From Niebla homalea (lineage: Eukaryota; Ascomycota; Lecanoromycetes; Lecanorales; Ramalinaceae), in the NCBI GenBank assembly GCA_019925105.1, contig JAHGAU010000009.1, positions 1,302,001 to 1,366,000 of the forward strand: DNA of 64,000 bases. Direction: 5' to 3'. Position 1 is the stretch's first letter, and each line of letters begins with the position of its first letter. The position numbers and the translations under genes are program-made. Shown here piece by piece: positions 38,709-52,900 of this stretch. A model generated the notes under the pieces. That model did no database searches, was not told the origin of the DNA, and saw nothing but the letters and a program-made list of their open reading frames with translations.

Positions 38709-41299
38709 GATTAATTGATTTATATTATGGATCTAGCTAAATTAATTCCGGCGTTCCTTAATACGCGGCCTTTTAGCCTTATTAATAACTATAAAAACCT
38801 GATACTTATAATATCAGGGTAAAAACCGGCGTTTACCAGGCTTTTACCCTTTATCCTTTAAGGTAAAAAATATTAACGGCCGTTTAAAAAATAGTAATTT
38901 ATTTATATATTTCTTATATTTTAACTCCCTTAAGAAAATCCATAATATTATAACCGTGTCCTTATAAAGACTGCCTTTAAACTTATTTTTTTTTTATTTT
39001 TTTTATATATTTATATTGCTTTAACCTTACGTAGTAGTTTTAAATATCCTTATTAATATTTACGCGTTTAATATATACCCCTTTTATATTATTATTATTA
39101 TTAACTTTTTTAAAGATTTTTAATAAGCGTTTATTATTCTATCTTTACGGCTATAGAAAATGCTTTCCGGTTTATATAATTAACGTAATTAATTTCCGTT
39201 TTTCTTTTTCTTTTTTAACTAATAATAAGCTTTCTTTATAAGGTCTTTAATAACCTTATTTATCTTTATAATAAAATTAAATTATAATAGTAAACCGGTA
39301 AATATTTTAAATTTAATAATTACCCGGATACCTTATTTTATAAATAATATTTAATAATAATTATAAATATTAGCTTTTATTATAAATCTTAATTTAATTT
39401 CTATAAAAAAAATAAAAAATAAAAACATATATAATATCTTACTTTCTTTATTTATATTTATATCCGGCGTTTATTTATCCTTTAATATATATAATAAATA
39501 AAAAGTAGATTAAACCGTTTTTATTTATCCGGAATTAAATCGTTAATATATTATTATTTTTCTTTATAATATTATAATAATAAAGATATTTATTAATAAT
39601 TTTTTTATTATTAAGAGCTGGATAATAATAACCTTAAGGTATAAAATCCTTATATTTCTATTAACGTTTAGTTTACTTTATCGTAATTTATAAGGCAATT
39701 ATTATAATATTCGTTTTTTAAATTTCCTTAATTTTAATTTTTCTTATACTTAGCGGAAGTTTATATATACTTAAATTAACCTCCGGGATATTAATAAAAT
39801 TAATTTTTTTAATTTATTCTTATTTTATTTTAATAAGAAAAAGGATGGCTATTTTTAATTTATTCTTTTTAACTTAAGGCTTATTAAGATTTTAGCGGAT
39901 CCGCTTATTTCTTATTATTATAATTAAGTATATATATCTTTTTAACATTATTTAAGCGATTATTTAATTTAATAAAACTTTAATTAATAATATAAAAACC
40001 TTAAACTTTAATATTGGGATAAAGGTTACTTTATAAGTACTATTAATTACTTTTAAATATTAATTCTGGACTTTTTATAATATTTAAATAGGCTCTTTCC
40101 TGTATCCCGGAGTATTTTTAAGTATATATTAAATAGCCGTAATATATATTATAATTAACTTTATTATAATTTAGTAAATAATCCGGACCTGCTATAATAT
40201 AATTCTTTATATTAATACGGCGAGATAAATAAAGCCTTTTTCCTATAAAATTATTTTCTTTTAAATCTTTTTTATAAAATCCTTTGAATTAAGCTTTTTA
40301 TTTATTTAAAAATTAAGGATTTTAATATTAATATCCGGCTTTATTATAACTTTATTTAAATTTATTATAACTCTTATATTATATAGCTTTAAATTTTTAA
40401 TTATATAAATAAACTTATATTTATATAGTATAAATTAAGTTTTATAAGTTCTCGCTTATTAAAGATAGACTTTATAAGTTTATTTTAATTTTAAATAATA
40501 TATATATATAAAAGTATTATAAATTAAAAGGTAAACGTTATTAATAAAGTTTTTAATTTAAACCTTTTATTTTAGCTTAATAAGCTTTTCGATTAATAAA
40601 CCGTTAAAGAATAAAAGTAATATAAAAAAAAAGGGCAATCTTTAAGGAATCCTTATTATAACGGGTTCTATTAAATTTATTTTTTATCTTAAGTTAATTA
40701 ATATAACTTAATTGCTTAAAAAACTCTTTATTTACTTAATTAAAAAGGGTAATATCCCCTTTTTCCTTAAGTTATATAGTAACCTTTAATGGTTTATTTT
40801 ATTAAAAGTACTTATAATATTAAGGGAAAGAAAACTTATAATATATTTCTTCTTATAATTTTATATCGTATATACGCCGTTAATTAATCTTTTAAGGGCT
40901 ATGTTTATTAACCGATTTATTTTTATTTTTATTTATTAATTAAAGAGAAGTCCGTAATTCTTTATATAATTATTAAGGATCTTTATTATTACCGTTTTTA
41001 AGGTTTTCCTTAACGTATAAAGGAATATAATAAATCTATAAGATTTTATTTTAAAATAATCCGGTTTAATAAACTTCTTAAGGATAATTATTTTCGTTTT
41101 TTTAAATTTATATAAGTAATAATTAACGTTAAGGTATATTTAGAAAGGGTAAGTAAATTTTTTTTTAAATAATAAAATTATTATTAATAAGAATCTATTA
41201 AGAATTTTGTTCGGTCTTAAAATTAAATTTTTCTTCAATTTATTAATCGTTTTAATTATTATATCTTATATTATTACCTTATTTATTAATACGGGGTCG

Positions 41300-41462
41300 T
41301 GTTATGAAACGGCGCATACGCATGTACATAGCATCACGGTCTGCGGTAAGTATAAGTATAGCGGGTAGCTCCCGGGTGGTCTTAGCGCATATATACCTTA
41401 AATCTATAGCTATATATATAGCTACTTATTAATCTTATATTATACTTATTATGTTCTTAATA
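41300..41462 (+). repeat. LTR of element C, 5' copy (163 bp)
   Basis: Begins TGTTATGAAACGGCG and ends GTTCTTAATA. Contains GCATCACGGTCTGCGGTAAG and GGGTAGCTCCCGGGTGGTCT. Confidence 0.92.
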
Positions 41463-41921
41463 AATAATAACAATAACTAAGTCGGTTCTTTATATATCGT
41501 TATATATATAATAACGCTTATTTAAGCTTTCAATATATACTTAGTATTTATGGATATATAAACCTTAAAAATTCTTACTCCGGTAATACTTTACCGTATA
41601 ATTTAATATCCAGCTCCTTAATATAAAGCCTTCTTATATTATAAAGATGGCAAATTTTTTTAAATAAAAAAAAAAATAGAAAACTATTAATAATAATTCT
41701 TTATCCTTAAAGCTTAATACAGAAGACGAATTCACTGGCGGTAATAATAGGAACAATATATTTACCCAAATACCCTCGTAAATCGCTATCGCTTAAGCTT
41801 AAGCTTAAACCAAAAGCTTAACTTAAGCTTAAATAAGCTTACTTTTAGGCTTTATTCATAAATAAGCCGTTAACTTATTAATAATAATTAAAAAATCTAT
41901 TAATATAAAATTTAATTAACT

Positions 41922-42560
41922 TATAAAAGTCCTTAACCGGTAATAACGTTAATTAAGCGTTAAAGAATTTTACTTATTATTTATAAATCTATAAATTAAT
42001 ATATTGAATCCATTAAATCCATTAATTCTATTAAATTTACCAGTACTTTTATTAAATCCTTAGGCCTTTAAAATCGGTAATACCTTTTTTATATTAAATT
42101 TATTAATAAATTAAGTAATAATTACGCTTAATATACGTTAACGAAGTAAAAAACTTAAAACCTATAACCTTACACTTAATAACGTTTATACGTTTATAAA
42201 TCGTATCCGTTAAGTTATTAAGTTAAGAAACTATAAAATCGTTTAATTAAATATTAACTTATAATTATATAGTTTAATTAAGATATAATATAAAGCTAAA
42301 TTAACGGACCTTGAGAAATTTATGCTTAAAAAAGTATTTACTTTAATTAACGTTTTTATTAATACCCTTATTAAAAGGTTTAAATTAAACCCTATTAAAG
42401 CCCTCCGTAAGTTAAATATATTACGTTATATATGTATAAATACGGCTGAAAAGAAAGACTTAATTATTTACCTTTATAAAATATTTAAATTATTCCGTTA
42501 CTTAAATAGCTATAATATCCTTAATAAATTAATTATAATATTTTAATATATTAAGTATAA
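41922..42560 (+). pseudogene. possible Gag-like remnant of element C
   Basis: A weak plus-strand coding signal in the interior of element C; the clearest open part is 42,322-42,546 (74 codons). Residues are Lys, Leu, Ile and Asn rich with no catalytic motif. Position (interior of a small LTR element, same strand as the Gag-like remnant of B1) suggests Gag, but sequence similarity to a named Gag family was not tested. Confidence 0.35.
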
Positions 42561-43101
42561 TTTATAACTTATTCTTTCAGAGCTTACTATTAATAATATT
42601 TAGTCTTTTATTAATTAATTTAATTTCCGTAAATATATATAATATATACACTATAAAAACTTTAAGTCTTAAAAGTTTAAATTATAGGTATTATTAAATG
42701 CTTAATTAATTATTCCGTAAGCTTTTTACCAGCCTCCCCGTAAATAAGCTTTAATAAACCCTTAAAAAACGATTTAAAGTTGGTTTTATATATATTATAT
42801 AAATAAAAACGTATATAATAAATATAAAAAAGAAATAAACTTTATATAAGATAAGTAATATTAATAAAAACCTTTAATATATATCGTTAATAATAATTAC
42901 GATATATAATAATATAATCCTTTTATATAAATTTATAAAGCCGGTAAACATGGCTATAAGCAATTCCCTTAATTACCGTCTTAATAATTTACTTAAAATA
43001 TAACCCCGGTAAAATACCGGAAAATACATTTTTAAGCTCGTTAACTTTTATAAATTCACGATTATAAATTGGGTGGATTTATGACTGTTTCCCGGCTTAT
43101 A

Positions 43102-43434
43102 TATTAGACTGACTCCGCTGGCGGCACGCCGGCGGGACTAGTAAAGGTAGGTATAGAAGACGTGACGTTACGGTCTGGATACTTAAGTATTACTTTAATA
43201 AGTAGATTAATAATAAGACTAATTCTTAAGGAACTTAAAAAGAATTAAGGTATAGTTTTTACTTAAGATAAAAATAATAATTACCCCGCTTTACGCTTAT
43301 TAAGTTACGGCTTATAAATAACGTATATTAAGGCTATTATTAAGGCCTTTTACCAAGGTTTAACGGTTTACTTTAACGTAACAATATAACGTATTACTAT
43401 AGTACCGGCGTAAAGGTAATATTAACTATTAATA
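43102..43434 (-). repeat. Gypsy LTR, left copy (333 bp)
   Basis: Plus-strand start TATTAGACTGACTCCG and end TAACTATTAATA. The first ~90 bp (CGCTGGCGGCACGCCGGCGG) are barely mutated, while the other end is strongly mutated. Confidence 0.9.
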
Positions 43435-45250
43435 ATTATCTCTTTTTTTATACGTTAGTCTTTAAGGTATAAAAAGATATATTTAAGACGCTAACGTAAA
43501 GCCGGTTAAGTATAAGGCTCATTAAAAACCTATTATTAAACCCAATGGAAAAAGGGTAAAAGGAAAAAAATCCTTAAGTATATATATAAGTATAATAATA
43601 TCTATTTAATAATAATATAATAAAGGTATTTTACGTTAATAAATAATTAACGTAACTTATAAAGCTTATTAAAAACCTTTTTATAAAACCTAATAAGAAA
43701 AAATAAATAAAAAAAGAATCTTTATGGTATTAATTAATAATTACTTAAGGCTTTATTATTAATTTATTACGCTATAATAAAAATATATATTATTATAGAA
43801 ACGGCGTATAATTATAATAAAACCTTTATTTTATTTTAAACTTTTTCTCTTTTTTCCTTAATAATCTTAATCACTCTTATAAGTATAATATATTAAGGGT
43901 TTATATAAATATTTATAAGTTAATACGTATATAATTATATATTTTTATTATTTATATTATTATTATAATAAATAATATTAACGTTACGTAAATATTTTAT
44001 TTACGTTAATAGTCCGTTTATTTTTATTTATTAATAAGATATATAAGTTTACCTTAATCTTTAAGTAATATAATATATATATAACGATGTTTCGTTAACG
44101 TAAATATAAATATAATATTAATAATATATATAATAATATTTTATTTAATTTACTTCTTATAAAATAGACTTTTATATCGGCGGGGCTTTTTACTTTATTA
44201 TAAGTATTATAATAAATAATACTTTTCCTATTACCTTTCTATAAGTATCCTTAACGTTATTAAACCGTTATTATTCTAATATATATATAGTTCCCGGACT
44301 AATTATAGCCCTAGGTAACTTAATAAATATATAAGTATTAATCAATCGGTACGCGGTTTATTAAGGCGTAAACCCGGTACGTACGGAAATATAATAAAAT
44401 CCTTTGGGATTTTAAAGCCTTCCGGTTAAATATTAATTAAATATTAACCACCGCCGGTCGGGCAGAATATATACTCCGTTAAGTTACCCTAAAAGTTAAA
44501 AGGGAAGTATTGGTCCTTTAAATTAAGAAAGAAGCGTTTACCGCCTATATTAAAGTGGCGGAAAAAAAGGTTATCCGGCTTAAAGAATAAATAAATAAAT
44601 TATAATTTAATAATAAAATAACGGCATTAACGTTTAATAGTTAAATCGGCTTAATACGGGGGGTCCGGGCCCTTTATAAGAATTAACTCCGTCGGGGAAT
44701 TACTCCTTATTTCCCGACCCTATATTTAAGATAAAAAGAATAGACCTTAAACTTATAATATCCGGTAACTTAAAAGGTAAAAAAAAAGAGGGAGATATAG
44801 GTTTTAACTTATTTAAAGAAAAGGAAAAAGAAATTATACTTTCTTTAATAACGTTATTAAAAGAGTCGGTTTTAATTTCTAAAAATAATACCTTAAAATT
44901 AAATTAAAAAGCTTTTCCGGTAAATAATATTAAGGAAAGGCTTTTAATTAAAACGGAAAAAAGGCAGAAAAAAAAAAAAAAGAAAAAAAGGATAAAGAAA
45001 ATATAATACCTTTATATTTATTCTTAATTTTATTAACTTATTTATAAGGGAAAAAAGCTTAAGTTAACGTAAAATTATAAATTATTCTTTTATTTTTATA
45101 CGTTAATATTATTAAAGTTTAATATTAAACGTTTAAAGTTAATAACGTTAAACGTTAAGTATTTATAATCTATATATTATTAAAAATAATATAACGGATA
45201 ATATTATAAAAATTACCGGAACGTTAATATAACCTTAATAAATATATTTA
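43435..45250 (-). other. Gypsy 3' extension between integrase region and LTR
   Basis: About 1.8 kb beyond the integrase region for which I have no function. It holds a two-unit imperfect duplication (about 43,500-43,570 and 43,655-43,725) built on ATTAAAAACCTxxTxxxAAACC. The same two units recur inverted at 59,270-59,560. GC-richer patches at 44,340-44,730 and a purine-rich stretch at 44,940-45,000 could be remnants of an extra plus-strand protein with a Lys/Arg-rich end. A nested DNA transposon is possible but unproven. Confidence 0.4.
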
Positions 45251-48200
45251 TCGATTTTTTATTATTTTAATAACTTTATTTATTTAATATCTTTAACTTA
45301 ATAATACGTTAAACGTTTATAATTTAATACTTACGTTTTTTCGCTTTTAATATTATTATAATTATTATTAAAGTTATTCTTATTAATTATAATATTATAA
45401 TAAAGATAATTACTTCCGTAACGTTAACTTATTTATATATATAATATCCGTAATAAATAAAGTTATTAATTAAAGCTTAAACTTTAATAATCTTACGGAA
45501 AGATAATATATAAGGGTTAAATAGTTATAATATTAATTATATATATAATTATTAATTATAAATATAACCTCCGTTATTACGGTATTATAACCTTATTTAT
45601 ATCTTTTTTTACTCCATATTATTTTATCGTATTATTCCCGTAATTCTTAAGAGTATTTTAAGTCCGTTTCTGGTACTTATTAATTATATTTAAAACTTTA
45701 ATTAACTTATTTAACTTAATATTAAATGCTTTTTTTGCTTTTAATTTTATTAATAATTTCTTTAATTACTTATTCCTTTTTATTATTAATTAATTCAGGT
45801 ATTTATATTATAGTTTCTATTATTTAATTATTAACGTAAATATAATAAAGCTTTAAAAAAAAAAAATATAAATAATAAAATAAATTCAATAAATAATAAG
45901 GAAAAATAAACGGTATATTTATGTTTTAATTTTATTATTAATTTTAAAGGGTTTTATAAATCGGGATATAAGCTTTTTACTTAATTATTTTAATTTAAGG
46001 GTTTTAATATTTAATATTATTAAATTATTAATATTATATAACTTTAATTTATATTTCTTATTATACGTTTTTTAAGTTAATTTAATAATATAACGTTATC
46101 GGTTTATTAATATTAATTATATTTTATATAATATTTTAATTTTATTTTTTACTATAAGTATTTCTTTTTTTATAAGTTTATTCTTAAGTTTAAAATAAAT
46201 ATCTAGATTATAATTATATATCGCTATAAAAAGGTTATAACTTAAAGTTAAATATTCTAAGTTTATATAAGTAAATTTAATTAAAGGGAATAGCCCTATT
46301 TAATTCATTTATTCGGAGTTGGTGAAAGTCCTTAAATATTATTTAAAGCTTTAATTTTAACGCTTTATTTAATTATCTATTTATAAATAAAAAGCAATAC
46401 TTAATTTACGCTTTATCTTTATATAATAATATATTAAACCTTAAAATTTATTAATAAATAAAAACCCCTAATTAATTACAATTCCAGTTAATATATTATA
46501 ATATAATATAATTTCTTTAAAGAAAAAATCCGTTAATATAATAATATTAATTTATTTTATAACGGGGAGGTATTTATATATTTTTATATATTTATTTATA
46601 ATTATTAAAATTAAATTATAAACGTTATCCTTAACCTTACTTATAGGTAAATTAATAATAAAGTCTATATTAAGTTCTTTTTAAAGTATAGCCGATTAAA
46701 AGAATAAAATAAGTTTATTATAAAAACGGTAACGCGGTACCTTAATCCTTTAATAAGTATTATACGTTTTAATATAATTATTAATTTAAGCCTTTAAGCC
46801 GTCCTAGTAATATTTATGGGTTAAAAGTTTATAAGTTTTTTCGGCTTTAAAGTGGCCCGTTAACGGGTTATTATAATATTTACTGATTAATTCTTCTTTA
46901 ACCGTTTTATCCCGGGGGACGTATATACGGTTTTTATAAGTAATAAGGTTATTAAGATTAAGTTTTTAAGTATTATTATAACTTTAATAAAAATATATTA
47001 ACGCTATATTATCGTTTTTAATCTTATATATATACGTATCGTTAACCTATAAATCCTTAATAAGTAACTTAATTAACCTAGATTCTTTATAAAACTTTTT
47101 AAATAATTATTAAATCTCTTTTTATAGGATAATAACCTAAATATTTCTTAAAATAAATAATAAATAATAATTAATAATTACCGTCCGTTAACGCTTTATT
47201 AATTTATCGGATTAAAATGTAAGCTTATTCTATAAGGTAAGTAATAAGGTAATATTAAAAGGTAAGACTCCTTTATAATTTAAACGTTTTAATAAAGGAT
47301 TAATAAGGTTTATTTTATTTTAATAATAAAATATTTTAAAGTTATAATTAATAAGTTTTAAGGCTTATTTAATTTAATATAGGCTTAACGTTAATTATTT
47401 TATAAACTTTTAAAGGTTATTATAATTTATCCATATTTAAATAACTTTAAAACTCTTTTTTAAATAATATCATTATTATTTAAACGCTATAACGATAATA
47501 AGGAACTCTTAATTATACGTTTTATAATTCTATTTAATAAAGGCTATTTTTCTGGATTAATACGTAATTAAACGTTAATAACTTTCCTTAAATTATTAAG
47601 ATAAAATATTTACGATAATAAAATTAAATATATTTATTTTTATTTATATCCCCGTTTTAAGTTAAAATAACGGAATAATAATATATTAATAAATATCTTA
47701 TAAAGCCGGTAGAACGCCGTATTAATTATATTATTTTACTTTAACGGATTAATTTTCTTTTCTTCTTTATTACCCTTAAATAGATTAATTAGGGGCTTAA
47801 TTATTTTTAAATATTTATAAATAACATAATAATAAAAATTTATAAAGCCTAAAAAAACCTATATTTCCCGGTAAATTTTAAGGTAAATTAATTTTTAATA
47901 ATTTAAATACGCTTTTAATTTATTTAAATCTTTTTAATAAAAACCATAAACTTTAAGCACTTTACTTAAATAATATTAAATTAATATTTTTTAAAGTTAA
48001 CGTAAAATTAAAATTAATAAAGTCGCTTAAAAATTTATTAAATATAATATTAATAGTTTACCGGATTTTTATTAAATATTAAAATATCGTTTAAATAAAC
48101 TATATAAGTTATATTAATAAAGTTAATAAAGGTATAATTAATATAAACTTAAAAGGTTATTAAGGTATTAATTAATTTAAACGGTATAACGAGATATTTA

Positions 48201-50428
48201 AAGTAATTATAACGTATATAGAATATTATCTTTTACTTATTGCCGGACTTAATCCGTAATTAATAATAAGTATTTTTAAGGTTTAACTTAATAAACCGTT
48301 TAAAATTATTTAACCGGTTAAGAATCTTAATAATTAAGGATAATAAGTATTGATTTTTAATTATAACCGTATTTAATCTACGGTAATTAATATAAAAATG
48401 AAGGCCGCCGTCCTTTTTAAGTATAAAAAGGATCGGAGCGTTTACGGGTAACGTTAAGTAATAAATCCAACCTTAGGTTATAATATCCTTAAAATACCGC
48501 CGGAACTCCGTTAACTTTACTTAAAATAGGTTATATAAGGGATTATATAATAGCTTTTTACCGTTTAAGTTAATAACGTAATCCCTTTATTTTAATTTAA
48601 ATAAAGTATTAATTATATTATTAAAAAAGATATTAATATACTTATTTAACTCCTTTAAGATATTCCGGTTAATAGAATTTTTTATAATACTTATACGCGT
48701 TAAATTACCCTAAGGGATTCACAATATTTTTAAGCGTTTTATTATTATATTTACGTAAATAATTATAAAAACCTTATTGGTTTTTATTAAACTTTAATTA
48801 AAATTATAAACGTTATTAATTTATAATTTATAAGAATTAACCTTAAAACGTTATTTATCCGCCGTTAAATTAATTATTATTTATAAGGTATATAAGGTTA
48901 ATAAATTAAGGATTACGTTTGGACCTTTTTAATTAATAATATAGAAAAATATTTTATATTGCTTTTATTATTTTTAACTATTAATTAAATAATATTATAA
49001 TTAATAAGCATTATAATAAAAGATTTACTTATTATTAAGAAAAGCTACTTACGGTAAGACGGCGGGGGTTAATTATAAGTTTTATTAGATTATATATACT
49101 TATAAAATTAAATTTATTTAAGTTTTAATATTAATTAATATATTTAATAATTAAAGATTATCTTAAAAACTTATTTAACCTTTAATAATAAAAGCCGGAT
49201 ATATTTTTAATTATTTTTTTATTAGCTTTAACTTTAAGGCGCCGCCGGAGCTTTATCGTTTTTTAATATATTATCCTTTTTATAGGATTTTACGCTTATT
49301 ATTAAGACCTTATTTTATAAAATAATAAAATAATCAGATATATAATAACCCTTTCTATAATATATATAATACTTGATATTCTTATTTATTTTAAGGGCGG
49401 TATTAAAATTTTCAGGTATAGCCTTACATTTTTAATTATAAGAATTAATTTTAATAAAAATATACGCCGGCTTTAAGCCATCGGAACCAGGTTTAAATAC
49501 CTTATTTTTAAGGGATTTACCCTTATTAATTTTCTGATTATTATTAATAATATACTTTAAGTTATTCTTTTATATAATCGCCGCCGTTACGATATCGTTT
49601 TGGGTTCTTAATACTTTATTAATTATAAGGATTTTAATTTTAAACTTTAATAAAAGCTTTATAAAGAATATATAAATATAAAACTTATTTAATAATAATA
49701 ATAATTTTTTTTTTATAGTTTTTAAAGTATTACGGAACTATATTATTTTTTAATTAAAACGTTATTTAATATCCTTAAACCATTTATAATAAGTAAGCCA
49801 GCGGTTCTCTAGATTAATTATTAAATTTAAAAATTTATTTTTAAGCTTTTAATAGTTTATTTTATTAATTTCTTTATCCGGTAAATTAAAGATTTTATAA
49901 AAAATAGACGTTAAATAAAAAACTACCTTTTTTTTTTCAGTAAAAAAATACTTAAAATAAAGTATAAATTATTTTTTTAAGTTAATAAATTATATTTAAT
50001 ACTTATTTTTAGACTTATTTTAATATAATTTAAGCCTTTCTAGATAAAAAAACTTATTTTTATAAGGTAGGATAAAAGCCGTTAATAATACGCCATCAAT
50101 ATAAAGCTTAATAATAAAGTTAATATAAAGGAGAGTCTTAAAACGTAAACTTTTATATTACGTATTAATACGGTTAAATATATACTTTTAATAAGTATAA
50201 TTCTTAACTTTAAACCGGTTAACTTTAAATTATAATTCCAGAAATTAAGCTTATTAAGCCGTAATATTATAGCGGCGCTTTACCGTTTTAATTTATTTAA
50301 TTATAATAAAGGGGTTTTTAATTGAAAAACGAATATTATTTTCCTGTTTTAAGGTCTATTAAGTTAATCGAATATCCATTATAACGGTAATATCGGGCCT
50401 TTTCCTTAATAAAAAAGAAGAATTAAAA

Positions 50429-50761
50429 TATTAAATTAACTCCGTTAATAATATGCCGGCGGGATTAATAAAGGTAAATATAGAAAACGTAACGTTACGG
50501 TTTAAATACTTAAGTACCACTTTAATAAATAAATTAATAATAAGATTAATTCTTAAGGAACTTAAAAAGAATTAAGGTATAACCTTTATTTAAGGTAAAG
50601 GTAATAATTACCCCGCTTTACGCTTATTAAGCTACGGCTTATAAATAACGCATACCAAGGCCGTTACCAAGGCCCTTTATTAAGGCTTAACGGCTTACCT
50701 TGGCGCAGCAGTATGGCGCACCACTATGGCGCCGGCGCAGAGGTGGCGCTAGCTGCTAACA
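50429..50761 (-). repeat. Gypsy LTR, right copy (333 bp)
   Basis: Plus-strand start TATTAAATTAACTCCG and end CTAGCTGCTAACA. Here the right end (GGCGCCGGCGCAGAGGTGGC) is unmutated and the left end is mutated, the mirror of the left copy: in each LTR the outer edge of the element is spared. Confidence 0.9.
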
Positions 50762-50959
50762 TTATGGTTTTCTCGATTTTTTAATATACGTATATTATAT
50801 TACCTTAATACTTTACCACCATTTTATATTTTTTATTCCTTAGTATTTTCGGAGCTTTATATATACTATAATTATTACCGATAATAATATAAGTAATATT
50901 ATCCATATAGTAATAATAGATAATAAGGGCGTTACCTTTTATTTTTTTAGCCGGCATAT

Positions 50960-51122
50960 TATTATAAAACGGCGTATACGTATATATATAGCATCACGGT
51001 CTGCGGTAAGTATAAGCATAACGGGTAGCTCCCGGGTGGTCTTGGCGCGCACACACCTCAAATCCATAGCTGTATACATAGCTACTTATCAATCTTACAT
51101 TACACTTATCACGTTCTTAACA
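50960..51122 (+). repeat. LTR of element C, 3' copy (163 bp)
   Basis: Begins TATTATAAAACGGCG and ends GTTCTTAACA. Its second half is less mutated than that of the 5' copy. Confidence 0.92.
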
Positions 51123-52900
51123 GGTCGGAATACGTAATATTATCGGTATTATTTAAGTTAGCTTTTAACGGAGGAAAAAAAAAAACCTTTTTAAAGGCTT
51201 TAATTTTACTATTAAAGGTATTAATTAATATATTATCGGATCTTTCAAGGGGCAGGAATTTAAGGATAAGCTTTAATTTCTTATTTTATTTTTTATTATA
51301 TTTTATTAACTTTTAAATATTATAAAATAAGATTATTAAGTTATATATTATAAATTAAAAATATATTTACTTAACCTTCTTAAAAATCCCTTTTTTTCTT
51401 TATAAATAATTTTTAATTAATTAAATATCTTTTAATTTTTATATTTAAAAGTTTATTTAATTAACTTTTTCATTTTTATAATTACGGTTATATATTTTTA
51501 TTTTGATAGGTTTTAACTTTTGAAAAGGACTTTATTAACGGGATTATTTTATTGATTATTTTGTTTAATATTTTTATTATTTACTTTATAAAAAGGACAA
51601 TCCGGTCTTTATTATTTAATTAAGGGAGGTCTGTGAATTATATTACCGTCTTTTCCGTTTTTATATAAATCTTTATTTTTTTAACCGTTTTTTACGCCTT
51701 CCTTACCGGTAGTAATAAGGTTATATTAATAGTTTAATTTAAAATTATTTATATCGATATATAATTTAAATTATATTTTAAGTCCTTTTATAGCCCGTAT
51801 ATAATAATTATATTAATAATACCTTTTAAGTTAAACGTTAAGTCAATTATAATCCTAAATCCTTAGCATTTTTATACTATAGTCCCTTTTAATATTAATA
51901 ACGTAAGGTCGGATTAAATAATAATTATTAATAACTTTTTAAATTCAACGTAATTAATCATATACTTTTTTTTATTCTATTTAATATAATAAAGATTAAA
52001 GTCTTTTGTTAAAAGGTATTCGCGGGGTACGGTTATAATAACCTTAAATAACGGGATTATAAAGGACCTTTTTTTATTAGTTGGCGGCGGATTATATATA
52101 TTATAAATATTTAAGTTTCTTTTAATAATTTTTTTTTATATAATTTAAAGTATATATAAATTCTTTCTATAATAAGTAATTTTTTAATTATTTATATTTA
52201 GCCTTTTATTTATAAAGAAATATATCCGTATTATTTTATTTCCTTTAAAAGTTAAGTAAAAATTATTTTCCGGGTTAATTAAAAAGCGTATATATAAATT
52301 ATATAGCGGTTTTTATATTATTATAATATTAATATTTTTTATTTTTTTAAATTTAAATATTAATATTATAGTTTTAATTATTTCTTTACGTACGTTATAT
52401 TATATTACCTTTAGAAGTATAAGCGTATTATATATTAATTTCTATTAAGTTCTTTTTATTAACTTTTATTTATATAAATAGTTTTTCCTTAAGGTTAAAC
52501 GTTATTTACTTTAACCTTTTCGCTATAATAATTATTTTAATTAAACGGCCGGCTTTAAGGGTTAATATCGTTATAAGCTTTTTCTTTTTTACGTTATTAA
52601 TTATTACGCTTTATTTTTCTTTATTTAACGGGCTTTATTTACGTCTTAAGACCGTCCTTAATTACTTTATTAATTAAACTTATATAAATTATAACGTTAA
52701 ATTTTAATTATTATTTTAAAATTTTTTATATTAAGTCTTTTTAATCCTTATTATATATTATAAGTCCTATATTAAGTAACTATTATTCTTATCCGCCGTA
52801 TATTTTGGCGTATTCTTTATTAAACTTTTTATTATTAAGAATACGTATTTATACGTATTATATCTTCTGGCGTATATTATATACTTTATATTATTAAAAT

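Larger units (their letters stand above)
43102..50761 (-). mobile_element. Ty3/Gypsy LTR retrotransposon (7,660 bp), nested in element C
   Basis: Two 333-bp LTRs are flanked by TTATA (43,097-43,101) and TTATG (50,762-50,766), a 5-bp target duplication with one RIP-type difference. Coding strand is minus. From right to left: a presumed gag region (about 50.4-49.2 kb), RT with VYLNDILIF at about 48,070-48,100 (YLDD changed to YLND), and an integrase zinc-binding segment with NPLTGHFKAEKTYKLL and a following YY at about 46,790-46,930. A purine tract (AAAAAAAGAGA on the minus strand) precedes the left LTR. Order RT before integrase is the Gypsy arrangement. Numerous stops show it is dead. Confidence 0.9.
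41300..51122 (+). mobile_element. small LTR element C, split by a Gypsy element
   Basis: LTRs of 163 bp (41,300-41,462 and 50,960-51,122) are flanked by a 5-bp target duplication GGTCG (41,295-41,299 and 51,123-51,127). After removing the Gypsy insertion the element is about 2.16 kb, close to element A. A plus-strand open stretch at 42,322-42,546 contains LNPIKALRKLNILRY and KKDLIIYLYKIFKLF, a Lys/Leu-rich helical pattern compatible with a Gag region. The conserved segment ...CCCGGCTTATG/GTTTTCTCGATTTTTT near the 3' LTR is split exactly by the Gypsy insertion. No RT or integrase motif belongs to element C itself. Confidence 0.85.
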
